Source of the DNA: Ornithinimicrobium cavernae
GTDB lineage: Bacteria > Actinomycetota > Actinomycetes > Actinomycetales > Dermatophilaceae
Reading direction: 5' to 3'
Length of the DNA stretch: 64,000 nt
NCBI RefSeq assembly: GCF_003121625.1
Contig: NZ_QDDJ01000002.1
Location: 124,001 to 188,000 of the forward strand
The notes beneath the pieces were generated by a model. The model made no database searches. It was not told where the DNA came from and was given only the letters and a program-made list of their open reading frames with translations. Positions 7,375 to 15,224 of the stretch are shown piece by piece. Every line of letters starts with the position of its first letter. Within the stretch, counting starts at the first letter, position 1. The translations under genes and the position numbers were made by a program.

Positions 7375-8919
7375 CTAACTGTTGCGGCGCCGGAGAACAG
7401 TGCCGAGGAGGCTCACCCCGAGCGCGAGGAGCGCCACCCGCTCCGGCCACGGTCCCAGCCTGGCGGCCAGCGTGAGCTCGGTCCGCCGTGGCACGGCCCC
7501 GCTGATGATGTCCCGGGTGAACAGCTCGGTGCCCTCGTGCACGGACCCGTCGGGCATGACCAGCCCGCTGACCCCGACCGTGCTGATGTGCACCACCGGA
7601 CGGCTCAGCTCGACCGCCTTCACCCGCGAGGCCGCCAGCTGCTGTTCGGACTCGTCGGTGAAACCGAACGTCGCGTTGTTCGTGGGCACGAAGAGCACCT
7701 CGGCCCCACCCAGCACGTTCTCCCGCATCAGGTCATCGACGACGACCTCGAAGCAGATGGCGATGCCCAGGGCCAGGTCGCCCCCGGGCAGCGGCACCGA
7801 CATCACCCCGGTCTCCTCACCGGCCACGAAGTCCCGTGCGACGAGGTCGACCTTGTCGCTGAACATCCGGAAGAAGTCGCGGTAGGGGATGTACTCGGCG
7901 AACGGCACCGGGCGCTGCTTGACATAACGATCGACGGCGCCCTCCCCCGGCAGATAGAGAAGGCTGACGTTGCTCACGTGGTCGAGGGGTTCGCTCAGCA
8001 CCGCCCCGACGATGAGCGGGACGCCCACGGCGGTGACCGCCTCGTTGATCACGGCCGCTGCGTCGGCGTTGCGCAGCGGGTCGATGTCGGAGGAGTTCTC
8101 CGGCCAGAGCACCACGTCCGGCGGCGGGAGCTCGCCGTCGTCCACGAGCTGTGCCGCGTGGAGGGTGGTGGCTGCGTGGTTGTCCAGGACCGCCCTGCGC
8201 TGCGCGTTGAACTCGAGGGTCATCTCCGGGACGTTGCCCTGGATGCCGAGCACCTGCAGGGGCTCGCCGTCGACGGGCCGGGGAATGAGCAGCGGCGCCA
8301 GGAGCAGCCCCACGGCGGACGCTGCGGCCACGGGTGCGACCCACCACCCGGGACGGGTGCGGGGAGGGTCGTGCGGCGGAGCCCCGGGAGCCGGAGAGCC
8401 CGGGCGGCGGAGCGTCCGCTCGACGGCCAGGGCCCCCAGTGCCCCCACGAGGGCGGCGACGAAGGTGACTCCGGGCGTGCCCAGCCAGGACGCGACCCCG
8501 AGCAGCGGGGCATCGGCCTGGCTGAACGCCACGCGCCCCCACGGGAAGCCCCCGAAGGGCGTCGTCGACCGTGCCAGCTCACTGAGCACCCACGCGAGGG
8601 CCACGCTGAGCGGCCGCACCCCCTCGCGCTGCAGGTAACCGCAGACCGCGCCCAACGCCGCGATGTAGAGCGCCTCGAGGACCGAGAGCGCGAGCCACGG
8701 CAGAGAGCCGACGAAGATCCCGGTCCAGGAGAGCAGCGGCACGAAGTACGCCATGCCGGCGACCAGACCCAGACCGAGCCCGCGCCCTACGCCCACCTGC
8801 GCCGTGGCCAGCGCCAGGGCACCGATGCCTATATAGGCCATCCACCACAGGTTGTAGCCGGGGAAGGCGAGCCAGAGGGAGAGCCCGGCAGCAAGGGACA
8901 GGACCAGGCGGACGGGCAC
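7375..8919 (-). CDS. lnt: Apolipoprotein N-acyltransferase
   Basis: 514 residues. It adds the third acyl chain to the N-terminal cysteine of lipoproteins in the cytoplasmic membrane. The N-terminal half (1-210) carries about six hydrophobic segments; the C-terminal half is the nitrilase domain with the catalytic triad visible as Glu274 (LWPENSS), Lys334 (RYVKQRPVPF) and Cys389 (GIAICFE). VPTNNATFG near 412 replaces the enterobacterial SNDAWFG region, as in other actinobacteria. The start is GTG at 8919. It is followed by ppm1. Confidence 0.93.
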   Translation of the reverse strand: MPVRLVLSLAAGLSLWLAFPGYNLWWMAYIGIGALALATAQVGVGRGLGLGLVAGMAYFVPLLSWTGIFVGSLPWLALSVLEALYIAALGAVCGYLQREGVRPLSVALAWVLSELARSTTPFGGFPWGRVAFSQADAPLLGVASWLGTPGVTFVAALVGALGALAVERTLRRPGSPAPGAPPHDPPRTRPGWWVAPVAAASAVGLLLAPLLIPRPVDGEPLQVLGIQGNVPEMTLEFNAQRRAVLDNHAATTLHAAQLVDDGELPPPDVVLWPENSSDIDPLRNADAAAVINEAVTAVGVPLIVGAVLSEPLDHVSNVSLLYLPGEGAVDRYVKQRPVPFAEYIPYRDFFRMFSDKVDLVARDFVAGEETGVMSVPLPGGDLALGIAICFEVVVDDLMRENVLGGAEVLFVPTNNATFGFTDESEQQLAASRVKAVELSRPVVHISTVGVSGLVMPDGSVHEGTELFTRDIISGAVPRRTELTLAARLGPWPERVALLALGVSLLGTVLRRRNS

Positions 8920-8949
8920 CTGCTCAGCCTAGGCGACCGACCCCCGAAG

Positions 8950-10026
8950 TCAGGCAGCCAGGGCGCGTCGTGAGCGCACCGCGGACGCCAGACCGGCGAG
9001 GACCGCCTCGGTGGTCTCCCAGGACATGCAGGCGTCGGTCACGGACTGACCGTAGGTGAGTCCTGCCGGGGCAGGCTCCTGGCGGCCCTCCAGCAGGAAG
9101 CTCTCGAGCATCACGCCGACCACGGAGGAGTCGCCCGCCGCGACCTGCGCGCCGATCTCCCCGGCGACAGCGGCCTGACGCACGTGGTCCTTGCGGCTGT
9201 TGCCGTGGCTCGCGTCGATGACCAGGCGCGGTGCCAGGCCCGCCTTCTCCAGCAGCCCCCTGGCCGCCGCCACGGACTCGGGGTCGCTGTTCGGCCCTCC
9301 TCGCCCACCGCGCAGGATCACGTGCCCGTCCGGGTTGCCCTCGGTCTCCACGAGCGCGGCCCGGCCCTCCTCATCGACCCCGAGGAAGGTCTGGGGCGCG
9401 GCCGCGGCCACACAGGCGTCGACGGCGACCTGGATGCTCCCGTCGGAGCCGTTCTTGAGGCCGACCGGCATGGACAGGCCGGAGACGAGCTGGCGGTGCA
9501 CCTGCGACTCCACGGTGCGGGCGCCGATCGCGCCGTAGCTCACCGTGTCGGCGATGTACTGCGGGGTCGTCGTCTCGAGGTACTCGCACCCGGCCGGAAG
9601 ACCGGTGTCCAGGACGCCCAGCAGCACGGTGCGCGCCAGGCGCAGCCCGCGGGGGATGTCGTAGCTGCCGTCCAGGTCCGGGTCGTTGATCAGACCCTTC
9701 CAGCCGGTCGTGGTGCGCGGCTTCTCAAAGTAGACGCGCATCACCACGACCAGGTCGTCGGCGAGGTCCTGGCTGACCGCCGACAGCCGGCGGGCGTAGT
9801 CGATGGCCGCATCGGCGTCGTGCACCGAGCAGGGGCCCACCACGACCAGCAGCCGGTCGTCCTCGCCGCGCAGCACCTCCTGGATCTCCCGGCGCGAGCG
9901 GTCCACGAGGCTGGCCAGGTGGTCGGGCAGAGGTTGCTCCTGGAGCACCTGGGTCGGTGTCGGCAGGGGTTCCATCCGCCGGACCCGCAGGTCGTTGGTG
10001 CTGGTGCGTTCGATCGTGGCGCTCAT
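8950..10026 (-). CDS. aroG: 3-deoxy-7-phosphoheptulonate (DAHP) synthase, type I
   Basis: 358 residues. It condenses phosphoenolpyruvate with erythrose 4-phosphate, the first step of the shikimate pathway to Phe, Tyr and Trp. Type I marks: GPCSVHD near 64-70 with metal-binding Cys66, MRVYFEKPRTTTGWKG near 96, a KNGSDG block, and DASHGNS. The ATG at 10026 is chosen because GGGAGGA precedes it and it matches the AroF/G/H N-terminus; a longer in-frame reading to 10176 runs through the leader hairpins. Upstream lies an aromatic leader peptide and attenuator, so expression is probably controlled by charged Tyr/Trp/Phe tRNA. The E. coli symbol is used loosely. Confidence 0.95.
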   Translation of the reverse strand: MSATIERTSTNDLRVRRMEPLPTPTQVLQEQPLPDHLASLVDRSRREIQEVLRGEDDRLLVVVGPCSVHDADAAIDYARRLSAVSQDLADDLVVVMRVYFEKPRTTTGWKGLINDPDLDGSYDIPRGLRLARTVLLGVLDTGLPAGCEYLETTTPQYIADTVSYGAIGARTVESQVHRQLVSGLSMPVGLKNGSDGSIQVAVDACVAAAAPQTFLGVDEEGRAALVETEGNPDGHVILRGGRGGPNSDPESVAAARGLLEKAGLAPRLVIDASHGNSRKDHVRQAAVAGEIGAQVAAGDSSVVGVMLESFLLEGRQEPAPAGLTYGQSVTDACMSWETTEAVLAGLASAVRSRRALAA

Positions 10027-10032
10027 CGTGTT

Positions 10033-10048
10033 CCTCCCGGTCTGGAGG
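10033..10048 (-). promoter_or_regulatory. Small hairpin able to hide the aroG ribosome binding site
   Basis: In the message, CCTCC pairs with the GGAGG of the aroG Shine-Dalgarno sequence across a 6-base loop (arms 10044-10048 and 10033-10037). It could modulate translation start or respond to upstream refolding. Five base pairs only, so it may be incidental. Confidence 0.35.
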
Positions 10049-10092
10049 CGGTGCACCCGAGACGTTCCGGAGCGCCCGCCTGTGAATGGCGA

Positions 10093-10173
10093 AGGGCGCG
10101 GACCGTCTGGTCCACGCCCTGGTCGGCTCCGGTCGCGCGCGTCAGCAGGACTTCGCGCCGGCCGGAGCCGACC
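10093..10173 (-). promoter_or_regulatory. Attenuator hairpins of the aroG leader
   Basis: Read leftward, two hairpins follow one another. Stem 1:2 is a perfect 12-bp pairing of 10173-10162 (just after the YWFF codons) with 10132-10121 (just after the leader stop). Stem 3:4 is a 12-bp pairing with a single G-U, arms 10120-10109 and 10104-10093, with a 4-base loop; it acts as the candidate terminator. A competing pairing is also visible: GCGCGACCG after the leader stop can pair, with one bulged base, with CGGTC(C)GCGC, which would break the terminator. A ribosome stalled on the aromatic codons would cover region 1 and free this alternative. There is only a weak T-rich tail. Confidence 0.65.
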
Positions 10174-10204
10174 CAAAGAACCAATACTGGCGAGCGATCG
10201 TCAT
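10142..10204 (-). CDS. aroG leader peptide (20 residues with Tyr-Trp-Phe-Phe)
   Basis: A 20-codon ORF whose residues 7-10 are Tyr, Trp, Phe, Phe, the three end products of the pathway opened by aroG downstream. The four codons sit immediately before the first arm of the 1:2 hairpin, the arrangement expected for ribosome-mediated attenuation. The ATG has no Shine-Dalgarno sequence upstream; instead a TATCCT -10-like element ends 6 bases before it, which would give a leaderless transcript. The stop codon (10142-10144) lies between the two arms of stem 1:2. Confidence 0.7.
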   Translation of the reverse strand: MTIARQYWFFGSAPAGAKSC

Positions 10205-10210
10205 AGCAGG

Positions 10211-10216
10211 AGGATA
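10211..10216 (-). promoter_or_regulatory. Candidate -10 element for a leaderless aroG leader transcript
   Basis: TATCCT on the minus strand, with 6 bases between it and the leader ATG, so transcription would begin at or next to the A of ATG. Leaderless messages of this geometry are common in actinobacteria. The -35 region is poor (GGACGT-like), so the call is tentative. Confidence 0.4.
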
Positions 10217-10296
10217 CACGGGTACTCGGGACGCACGTCCCTCCCCCGGTTCTGCACGCACGGAGGCAGGAGGCGGCGGCACCCTGAGCATGAGCC

Positions 10297-10514
10297 AGGG
10301 CCCGCGATCCGTTGGTGCCGAACCCACCGCAGCCGGGTGCTGCAGGTGGTCCCGTTGTCTACTGAGATCGCGGGCCCTTGCTTGTCCGCCAACGTGCATG
10401 CACGAGCGTCCAGGGGCCACGGTCGACCGTTGGCACGGCTCCGGGGAGCTGACGTCCAACCGCGGTCTGGGACGGTCGCGGGTCCCAGGGACACTGGAAC
10501 CGGTAGCGGACCTG
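10297..10514 (-). ncRNA. Candidate small structured RNA, about 218 nt
   Basis: Starts about 7 bases after a strong leftward promoter and ends at a long hairpin. The 3' hairpin has 13-bp arms (10376-10388 and 10297-10309) enclosing an internal loop and a second stem, CCACC(T)GCAGC with GCTGCGGTGG. Upstream the segment is packed with short palindromes, including ACGGTCGACCGT and CGTGCATGCACG, and GCTCC/GGAGC and GGGAC/GTCCC hairpins. No ORF fits. The architecture recalls abundant regulatory RNAs such as 6S or Ms1, but I see no sequence match to any named family. An alternative is an unusually long structured 5' leader of aroG. Confidence 0.45.
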
Positions 10515-10520
10515 AGGGTC

Positions 10521-10548
10521 AACATAGCCTTCTCGCCGCTCGTGTCAA
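10521..10548 (-). promoter_or_regulatory. Near-consensus housekeeping (SigA-type) promoter, leftward
   Basis: TTGACA (10548-10543), 16-base spacer, TATGTT (10526-10521) read on the minus strand. It is the best principal-sigma match noticed in the window and lies in a gene-free region, pointing to the candidate RNA and then aroG. Confidence 0.65.
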
Positions 10549-10630
10549 ACCCCTCCTGACCTGCGCTGATGCACGTTTGCGCAGGTCATCGGCGCGCGTC
10601 GAAGGTCTGCCTCGTCGACGAACGGCAACC

Positions 10631-10666
10631 GGACCTCGGCGTGTCGCGTGCGACACGCCGAGGTCC
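10631..10666 (-). terminator. Terminator of the kdd-kamDE-kal operon
   Basis: Perfect 16-bp stem (10631-10646 and 10651-10666) with a CGTG loop, about 140 bases past the kal stop in the direction of transcription. No T-tract on that side. Confidence 0.75.
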
Positions 10667-10807
10667 TTACCCGATATTTACCCGGCGGACGCCGGCGCGA
10701 CGAATCGTTGTCGCCTGCAGGACCGACTCGCGCGGGGGTCGTGAGCCGGGGCGGACCGGGGGCCCCTGGCTGCGGGACCTCACCGGGCTGCCCGGACGAC
10801 GCTAGGC

Positions 10808-11200
10808 TCAGGCGCGGGCCGGCACCACGACGACGCCGCGTGCGGTCGTCGCGACGAGCGGCGGGTCGAGCACGTCAGCAGCGGAGCCACCGCGGTCGGT
10901 GTTGCCGCGCGCGACGACGCGCACCTCGAACTCCATCTCCCTGCTCCGCGTCCCCACCCGGACCAGGGTGGCCACGATCTGCAGGCAGTCCCCCGCCCGG
11001 ACCGGCGCCAGGAACTGCACGTCGGTGTAGGAGGCGAACAGTCCCTCGTCGCCGTCGGTGCGGATGCACAGCTCGGTCGCGACGTCACCGAACAGCCCCA
11101 GGCTGTAGGCGCCGTCGACGAGGTCGCCCGCGTAGTGGGCGTGGCTGTAGGGGACGTACCGGGAGTGGACGACGCTGTCGCCGACCGCTGCTGGACTCAC
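10808..11200 (-). CDS. kal: 3-aminobutyryl-CoA ammonia-lyase, hotdog fold
   Basis: 130 residues with a single hotdog-fold domain: HAHYAGDLVDGAYSLGLFGDVATEL near residues 20-44, then the strand pattern VQFLAPVRAGDCLQIVATLVRVGTRSREMEFEV. In the lysine aminomutase pathway Kal removes ammonia from L-3-aminobutyryl-CoA to give crotonyl-CoA. The call rests mostly on position, directly after kamE with a 4-base overlap; other hotdog proteins (MaoC-like hydratases) are the alternative. Confidence 0.75.
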   Translation of the reverse strand: MSPAAVGDSVVHSRYVPYSHAHYAGDLVDGAYSLGLFGDVATELCIRTDGDEGLFASYTDVQFLAPVRAGDCLQIVATLVRVGTRSREMEFEVRVVARGNTDRGGSAADVLDPPLVATTARGVVVVPARA

Positions 11201-12042
11201 TGCTGCTCCTCTGAGGACCGGGTGCCGTGGCGCTGGCCTACGGCGTGGACGAGATAGGACGCGACCTCTGCGGGCGTGGTGCCCTTACCGAAGATCCGGT
11301 CGACCCCCAGTGCCCCGGCGGAGCCCTCCTCGAAACGGGGGCCGCCGGCGATCAGGAGGGGCACCTTCCCACTGGGGTAGGCCTCCCGGAACGCGGCCGA
11401 CATGGCCGTGGTGTTGTGGATGTGGGCGTCTCGCTGGGTGACCACCTGGCTGACGAGCACGGCGTCGGCCTGCTCCTCACGGGCACGTTCCACCAGCTCG
11501 GGGACGAGCACCTGGGCGCCCAGGTTCACCACCCGGATCTCGGAGTAGTACTCCAGGCCCTTCTCCCCCGCGAAGCCCTTGATGTTGAGGATGGCGTCGA
11601 TGCCGACCGTGTGGGCGTCGGTGCCGATGCAGGCGCCGACCACCACCAGGGGGCGGCGCAGGCTCTTCCTGATCGCCTGGTTGACCTCCTTGGCCGACAG
11701 CAGCGGGAAGTCGCGCTCGATCACGACGACCTTGTCCACCTCCACCAGGTGCGTGACGCTGCCGTAGACCACGAAGAACGTGTGCTCGGGCCCGATGGCC
11801 TTGGCGTGGACGAGCAGGGCGGGGGCCATCCCCATCTTGGCGGCGAGCTGCAGCGCCGCCCCCTCCGCCCGCTTGTCGTGCGGGACGGGCAGGGTGAAGG
11901 AGACCTGGACCATGCCGTCGCCGGTCATGTCCCCGTAGGGACGGATCACCGACCCCTGGGTGCCCTTCACCGGGACGGTCGATACCAGGGTGTCCGGCGC
12001 CGACTGGCTCGGCTGCGGGTCCGTGGTCCGGGAGCTGCTCAC
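11197..12042 (-). CDS. kamE: Lysine 5,6-aminomutase, beta subunit (cobalamin-binding)
   Basis: 281 residues. With KamD it moves the terminal amino group of beta-lysine (or D-lysine) from C6 to C5, using adenosylcobalamin and PLP. The base-off B12 motif DAHTVG is present with His144 as the likely lower cobalt ligand, and Lys155 (ILNIKG) 11 residues on sits where the PLP lysine of the clostridial enzyme is. The C-terminal half shows the Rossmann-like B12 domain (ADAVLVSQVVTQRDAHI, LLIAGGPR). Its start overlaps the kamD stop by 4 bases. Confidence 0.92.
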   Translation of the reverse strand: MSSSRTTDPQPSQSAPDTLVSTVPVKGTQGSVIRPYGDMTGDGMVQVSFTLPVPHDKRAEGAALQLAAKMGMAPALLVHAKAIGPEHTFFVVYGSVTHLVEVDKVVVIERDFPLLSAKEVNQAIRKSLRRPLVVVGACIGTDAHTVGIDAILNIKGFAGEKGLEYYSEIRVVNLGAQVLVPELVERAREEQADAVLVSQVVTQRDAHIHNTTAMSAAFREAYPSGKVPLLIAGGPRFEEGSAGALGVDRIFGKGTTPAEVASYLVHAVGQRHGTRSSEEQQ

Positions 12043-13628
12043 GCGCCCTCCTCGAGCAAGGTGGTGGCCGGGTTGTCGTAGTCGTCGGCCTTCTGCGCCA
12101 CGCCGTCCAGTCCCTTGCCCTGGTCGGCGGGGCGCTTCATGTGGCCGAAGGTGCCGTCGGCGATCGCCTCCAGCAGCGGTGACCAGCCGCGCGTGGACGG
12201 CTCGGCGCTCATCCGCTGCATCAGGGCGATGGCCTCGTCCAGGACCTGCCTGGCCCGGGTCTGGATGAACCCGTCCCGCGGCGGGTGGAAGTCCTCGACC
12301 AGCCCCCCGGCCGCGTTGAGCACGTAACGGACGTTCTGCAGCGCCAGGTCCCGGTCGGACAGGAAGGGTGTGACGACCGCCTCGGTCATCATGCCGACCA
12401 GCAGGATCGACTGCCCGGTCAGGGCGCCGACCAGGTTGAAGAAGCCGTCCAGCAGGTAGCCCTGGAAGATGTCACCCGTCATGTGCTTGGTGGGCGGCAT
12501 CCACTTCAGGGGCGCGTCCGGGAACAGGTGTCGGGCCAGGAGGGCGTGCGCCAGCTCCATCCGGAAGCTCTCCGGCAGCTCGGGGTTGATCTCGAAGGCG
12601 TGGCCGAGGCCCAGCTGCCAGTCCTGCAGCCCCGCCTCCTTGCCGAAGTACTCGTTCATCAGCTGGGAGACGGTCACCGTGTGGGCGGCCTCGACGGCGT
12701 CGGCGGTGGTCAGGTAGTTGTCCTCGCCGGTGTTGATGATGATCCCCGCGCGCGCGTGGATCTGCCGGGAGAACCGCTGGTCCACGAAGGTGCGGATGGG
12801 GTTGATGTCGCGGAACAGGATGCCGTACATCGAGTCGTTGAGCATCATGTCGAGCCGCTCGAACCCGGCCAGGGTCGCGATCTCCGGCATGCACAGGCCC
12901 GAGGCGTAGTTGACCAGCCGGATGTAGCGGCCCAGCTCCTTGCCGACCTCGTCCAGGGCGGCGCGCATGAGCCGGAAGTTCTCCTGGGTCGCGTAGGTGC
13001 CGGCGAAGCCCTCGCGGGTCGCCCCCTCGGGCACGTAGTCCAGCAGCGACTGCCCGGTGGAGCGGATGACCGCGATGATGTCGGCCCCCGCACGGGCCGC
13101 GGCCTGGGCCTGCGGGATGTCCTCGTAGATGTCGCCGGTGGCAACGATGAGATAGATCCAGGGACGCTGCGGAGGGTCACCCAACCGGGCGATCTGCCGC
13201 TCGCGGGCGGCCCGTTGACGGTCGATCCGCCGTATGCCGGGGCGCACCGCGGCCTTGGCGGCCCGTCGGGCGCGGGACAGGTCGGCCCTGGTCCCCGGGA
13301 TCTGGAAGGTCACCGCACCGGTGGAGGCCTTCTGGGCGAGCGTGAGCAGGTCGGGTGCCTCCTCGCGGCGCAGCGCGTCCCACACGGGTGTGGTGACGCC
13401 GTGCTCGATGCCGACCTGGTCCCGCACCGCGTCGACCAGGTGGTTGACCCAGGGGACCCGCTCGTGGTCGGCGCCGGCGAGTCCGGCCAGGCGCAGCGTC
13501 GCCCGCTCGACCGAGACCGTGGTGTGTGACCGGGCCAGCTCGACGACCGGCCTGCCCAGCCGGGCGGCCGCGGTACGTGCCGTGCGGACGGTCCTGCGGT
13601 CCAGCTCCAGGACCTTGGGCGTGTTCAC
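12039..13628 (-). CDS. kamD: Lysine 5,6-aminomutase, alpha subunit
   Basis: 529 residues, the usual length. This is the TIM-barrel subunit that holds the adenosyl group of B12 and the PLP phosphate. Recognisable blocks are PWVNHLVDAVRDQVG, YEDIPQAQAAARAGADIIAVIRSTGQSLLDYVPEG, NYASGLCMPEIA, and the region KWMPPTKHMTGD near the C-terminus. GTG start directly abuts the stop of the upstream amidohydrolase gene. Part of the leftward lysine operon. Confidence 0.93.
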   Translation of the reverse strand: MNTPKVLELDRRTVRTARTAAARLGRPVVELARSHTTVSVERATLRLAGLAGADHERVPWVNHLVDAVRDQVGIEHGVTTPVWDALRREEAPDLLTLAQKASTGAVTFQIPGTRADLSRARRAAKAAVRPGIRRIDRQRAARERQIARLGDPPQRPWIYLIVATGDIYEDIPQAQAAARAGADIIAVIRSTGQSLLDYVPEGATREGFAGTYATQENFRLMRAALDEVGKELGRYIRLVNYASGLCMPEIATLAGFERLDMMLNDSMYGILFRDINPIRTFVDQRFSRQIHARAGIIINTGEDNYLTTADAVEAAHTVTVSQLMNEYFGKEAGLQDWQLGLGHAFEINPELPESFRMELAHALLARHLFPDAPLKWMPPTKHMTGDIFQGYLLDGFFNLVGALTGQSILLVGMMTEAVVTPFLSDRDLALQNVRYVLNAAGGLVEDFHPPRDGFIQTRARQVLDEAIALMQRMSAEPSTRGWSPLLEAIADGTFGHMKRPADQGKGLDGVAQKADDYDNPATTLLEEGA

Positions 13629-15224
13629 TCAGACTCCTTCTCGGTCGAACGTCACGTGTCCGTCGACGACGGTCAGCCGGGCGACCGGCAGAGGCAGGTC
13701 CGGCTCGGCGGCCAGGTCGGGCAGACCGTCCTCGGTGTGCGGCAGGTCACCGTCCGGGGTGTCCCAGACGACGTAGGAGGCCGGCTCTCCCAGCGCCAGG
13801 GTGCCGCCGGGGCGGCCGGCCAGCGCGTAGCCGCCGACGGTGTGTGCCTCGAACGCCTCGGCGACGGTCAACCGCTGCTCCTCGTTGTGGTGCCACACGG
13901 CATAGCGCACGCCACGCCACGGGTCGATCCGCGTGACGGGACTGTCCGAACCGAGCGCGACGCGCACGCCGGCGTCGAGCATGCTGCGTAGCGGCACGAC
14001 GGCGAGGGCGCGCTCCTCGCCCAGCCGAGCGGCATACATGCCCTCGGTGCCTCCCCAGAGGCCGTCGAAGGCCGGCTGCACACTGGCCCAGATGCCGAGC
14101 TCGGCCATGGTGGCCAGCACCTCGGCGTCGGGCAGCTCGACGTGCTCCCACCGGTGCCGGGCGGCGATCATCGCCTCGGTCCCGACCACCTCGGACGCGC
14201 GTCGGAACCCCTCGGCCATCGTGTGCAGGGCGGCGTCACCGATCACGTGCCCGCCGGCCTGCAGTCCCGCACGGGTGCACGCGATCACGTGCTGGGCGAT
14301 CTGGTCGGCGCTCAGGTAGCCGTAGCCGTGTCCGGGTGCGTCGCGGTAGGAATCGAGCACGTGGGCCGTGCGGGAGCCGAACGAGCCGTCCGCGCACAGG
14401 TCCCCGGCGAAGCCGGCCACGCCGAGGTAGTGCCCCAGCTCCTGCGCCTCGGTGTGGTCGTCGACCAGCTGTCCCCAGTAGGCGACGGTTGCCGTCCGGG
14501 CCGGTCGCTGCCCCGCCTCGAGCACGTGGTGGACGTCCGCGAAGGAGGTCAGGTGGTCGGCACCGGTCTCGTGCACCAGGCCGACGCCGCGCTCGGAGGC
14601 GGCGCGCAGGGCGAGGTCCAGGTAGTGCTCGCGGTCCGCGTCGGTCATGGCCGAGGTGAACGCGTTGGTGACGGCGGCGAAGGCCTCGCGCGTCACCACA
14701 CCCGAGCCGTCCCAGCCGTCCAGCCCGTGGACCCGCGCGACCGCGGCCATCGCCGAGGACACGCTGGCGGAGTGGGCGTCGACACGCGGCATGTACACGA
14801 CCCCGCCGTAGGTGGCGCGGTCCAGCTCCCGGGCGGTGATCGGGCGGCCCTCCACCCACTTGGTCTCGTCCCACGAGTGCGCGTAGACCGGCCGCCCGCG
14901 CAGGTGCCGCGCGGCCGTCTCGACCAGCCGGAGCGCCTCTCCGACCGAGTTGGTCTCGGACAGGTCGATGCCGTCCAGCCCCTGCCCGGTCATGGTCAGG
15001 TGGACGTGGGCGTCACTGAACGCGGCGGTCACCAGCGCGCCGTCGAGGTCGACGACCCGGTCCACCGAGTCGAGGTGGGACGCGGCCGCCGCGTCCTCGC
15101 CGATCCAGGCGATGCGTCCGCCGCGGGACACCATCGCGTGGGCGTCGGGGTGCCCGTGCAGGCGGCCGCCGCGCAGGAGGATGGAGGGGGTGCGGCCGGT
15201 CTCGGGCTCTCGGAGGGTGCTCAC
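13629..15224 (-). CDS. Metal-dependent amidohydrolase (YtcJ-like) inside the lysine operon
   Basis: 531 residues, starting at a GTG that overlaps the kdd stop (GTGA). Amidohydrolase-superfamily marks: DAHVHL (metal HxH) near residue 74, HETGADH and HRWEHVELP in the middle, GSDSPVTRIDPW near the C-terminus. Members hydrolyse amide or ester bonds of varied substrates; no member is an established step of lysine fermentation. Its tight packing between kdd and kamD, start overlapping one and stop abutting the other, argues for a role in the same route, for example releasing lysine or a pathway amine from an N-acyl form; that is inference. Confidence 0.85.
   Translation of the reverse strand: MSTLREPETGRTPSILLRGGRLHGHPDAHAMVSRGGRIAWIGEDAAAASHLDSVDRVVDLDGALVTAAFSDAHVHLTMTGQGLDGIDLSETNSVGEALRLVETAARHLRGRPVYAHSWDETKWVEGRPITARELDRATYGGVVYMPRVDAHSASVSSAMAAVARVHGLDGWDGSGVVTREAFAAVTNAFTSAMTDADREHYLDLALRAASERGVGLVHETGADHLTSFADVHHVLEAGQRPARTATVAYWGQLVDDHTEAQELGHYLGVAGFAGDLCADGSFGSRTAHVLDSYRDAPGHGYGYLSADQIAQHVIACTRAGLQAGGHVIGDAALHTMAEGFRRASEVVGTEAMIAARHRWEHVELPDAEVLATMAELGIWASVQPAFDGLWGGTEGMYAARLGEERALAVVPLRSMLDAGVRVALGSDSPVTRIDPWRGVRYAVWHHNEEQRLTVAEAFEAHTVGGYALAGRPGGTLALGEPASYVVWDTPDGDLPHTEDGLPDLAAEPDLPLPVARLTVVDGHVTFDREGV

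Larger units (their letters stand above)
10205..10807. other. 603-bp gene-free stretch with a promoter, structured RNA candidate and terminator
   Basis: No credible protein gene on either strand apart from the aroG leader at its left edge. It holds, right to left, the terminator of the lysine operon, a smaller hairpin (arms 10558-10566 and 10579-10587), a near-consensus leftward promoter, a palindrome-rich segment ending in a long interrupted hairpin, and the aroG leader promoter. No tRNA T-loop signature was found. Confidence 0.7.

Noticed and set aside
10297-10388. Terminal inverted repeats of an insertion sequence, or a T-box/tRNA-like element
   Set aside because: Arms are 66 bases apart with no transposase, and the loop region lacks T-box consensus and a TpsiC loop; better explained as an RNA hairpin.
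13629-15224. Amidohydrolase as the missing Kce enzyme
   Set aside because: It has the HxH amidohydrolase signature and length; the BKACE (Kce) family is a different, shorter TIM-barrel with other motifs.
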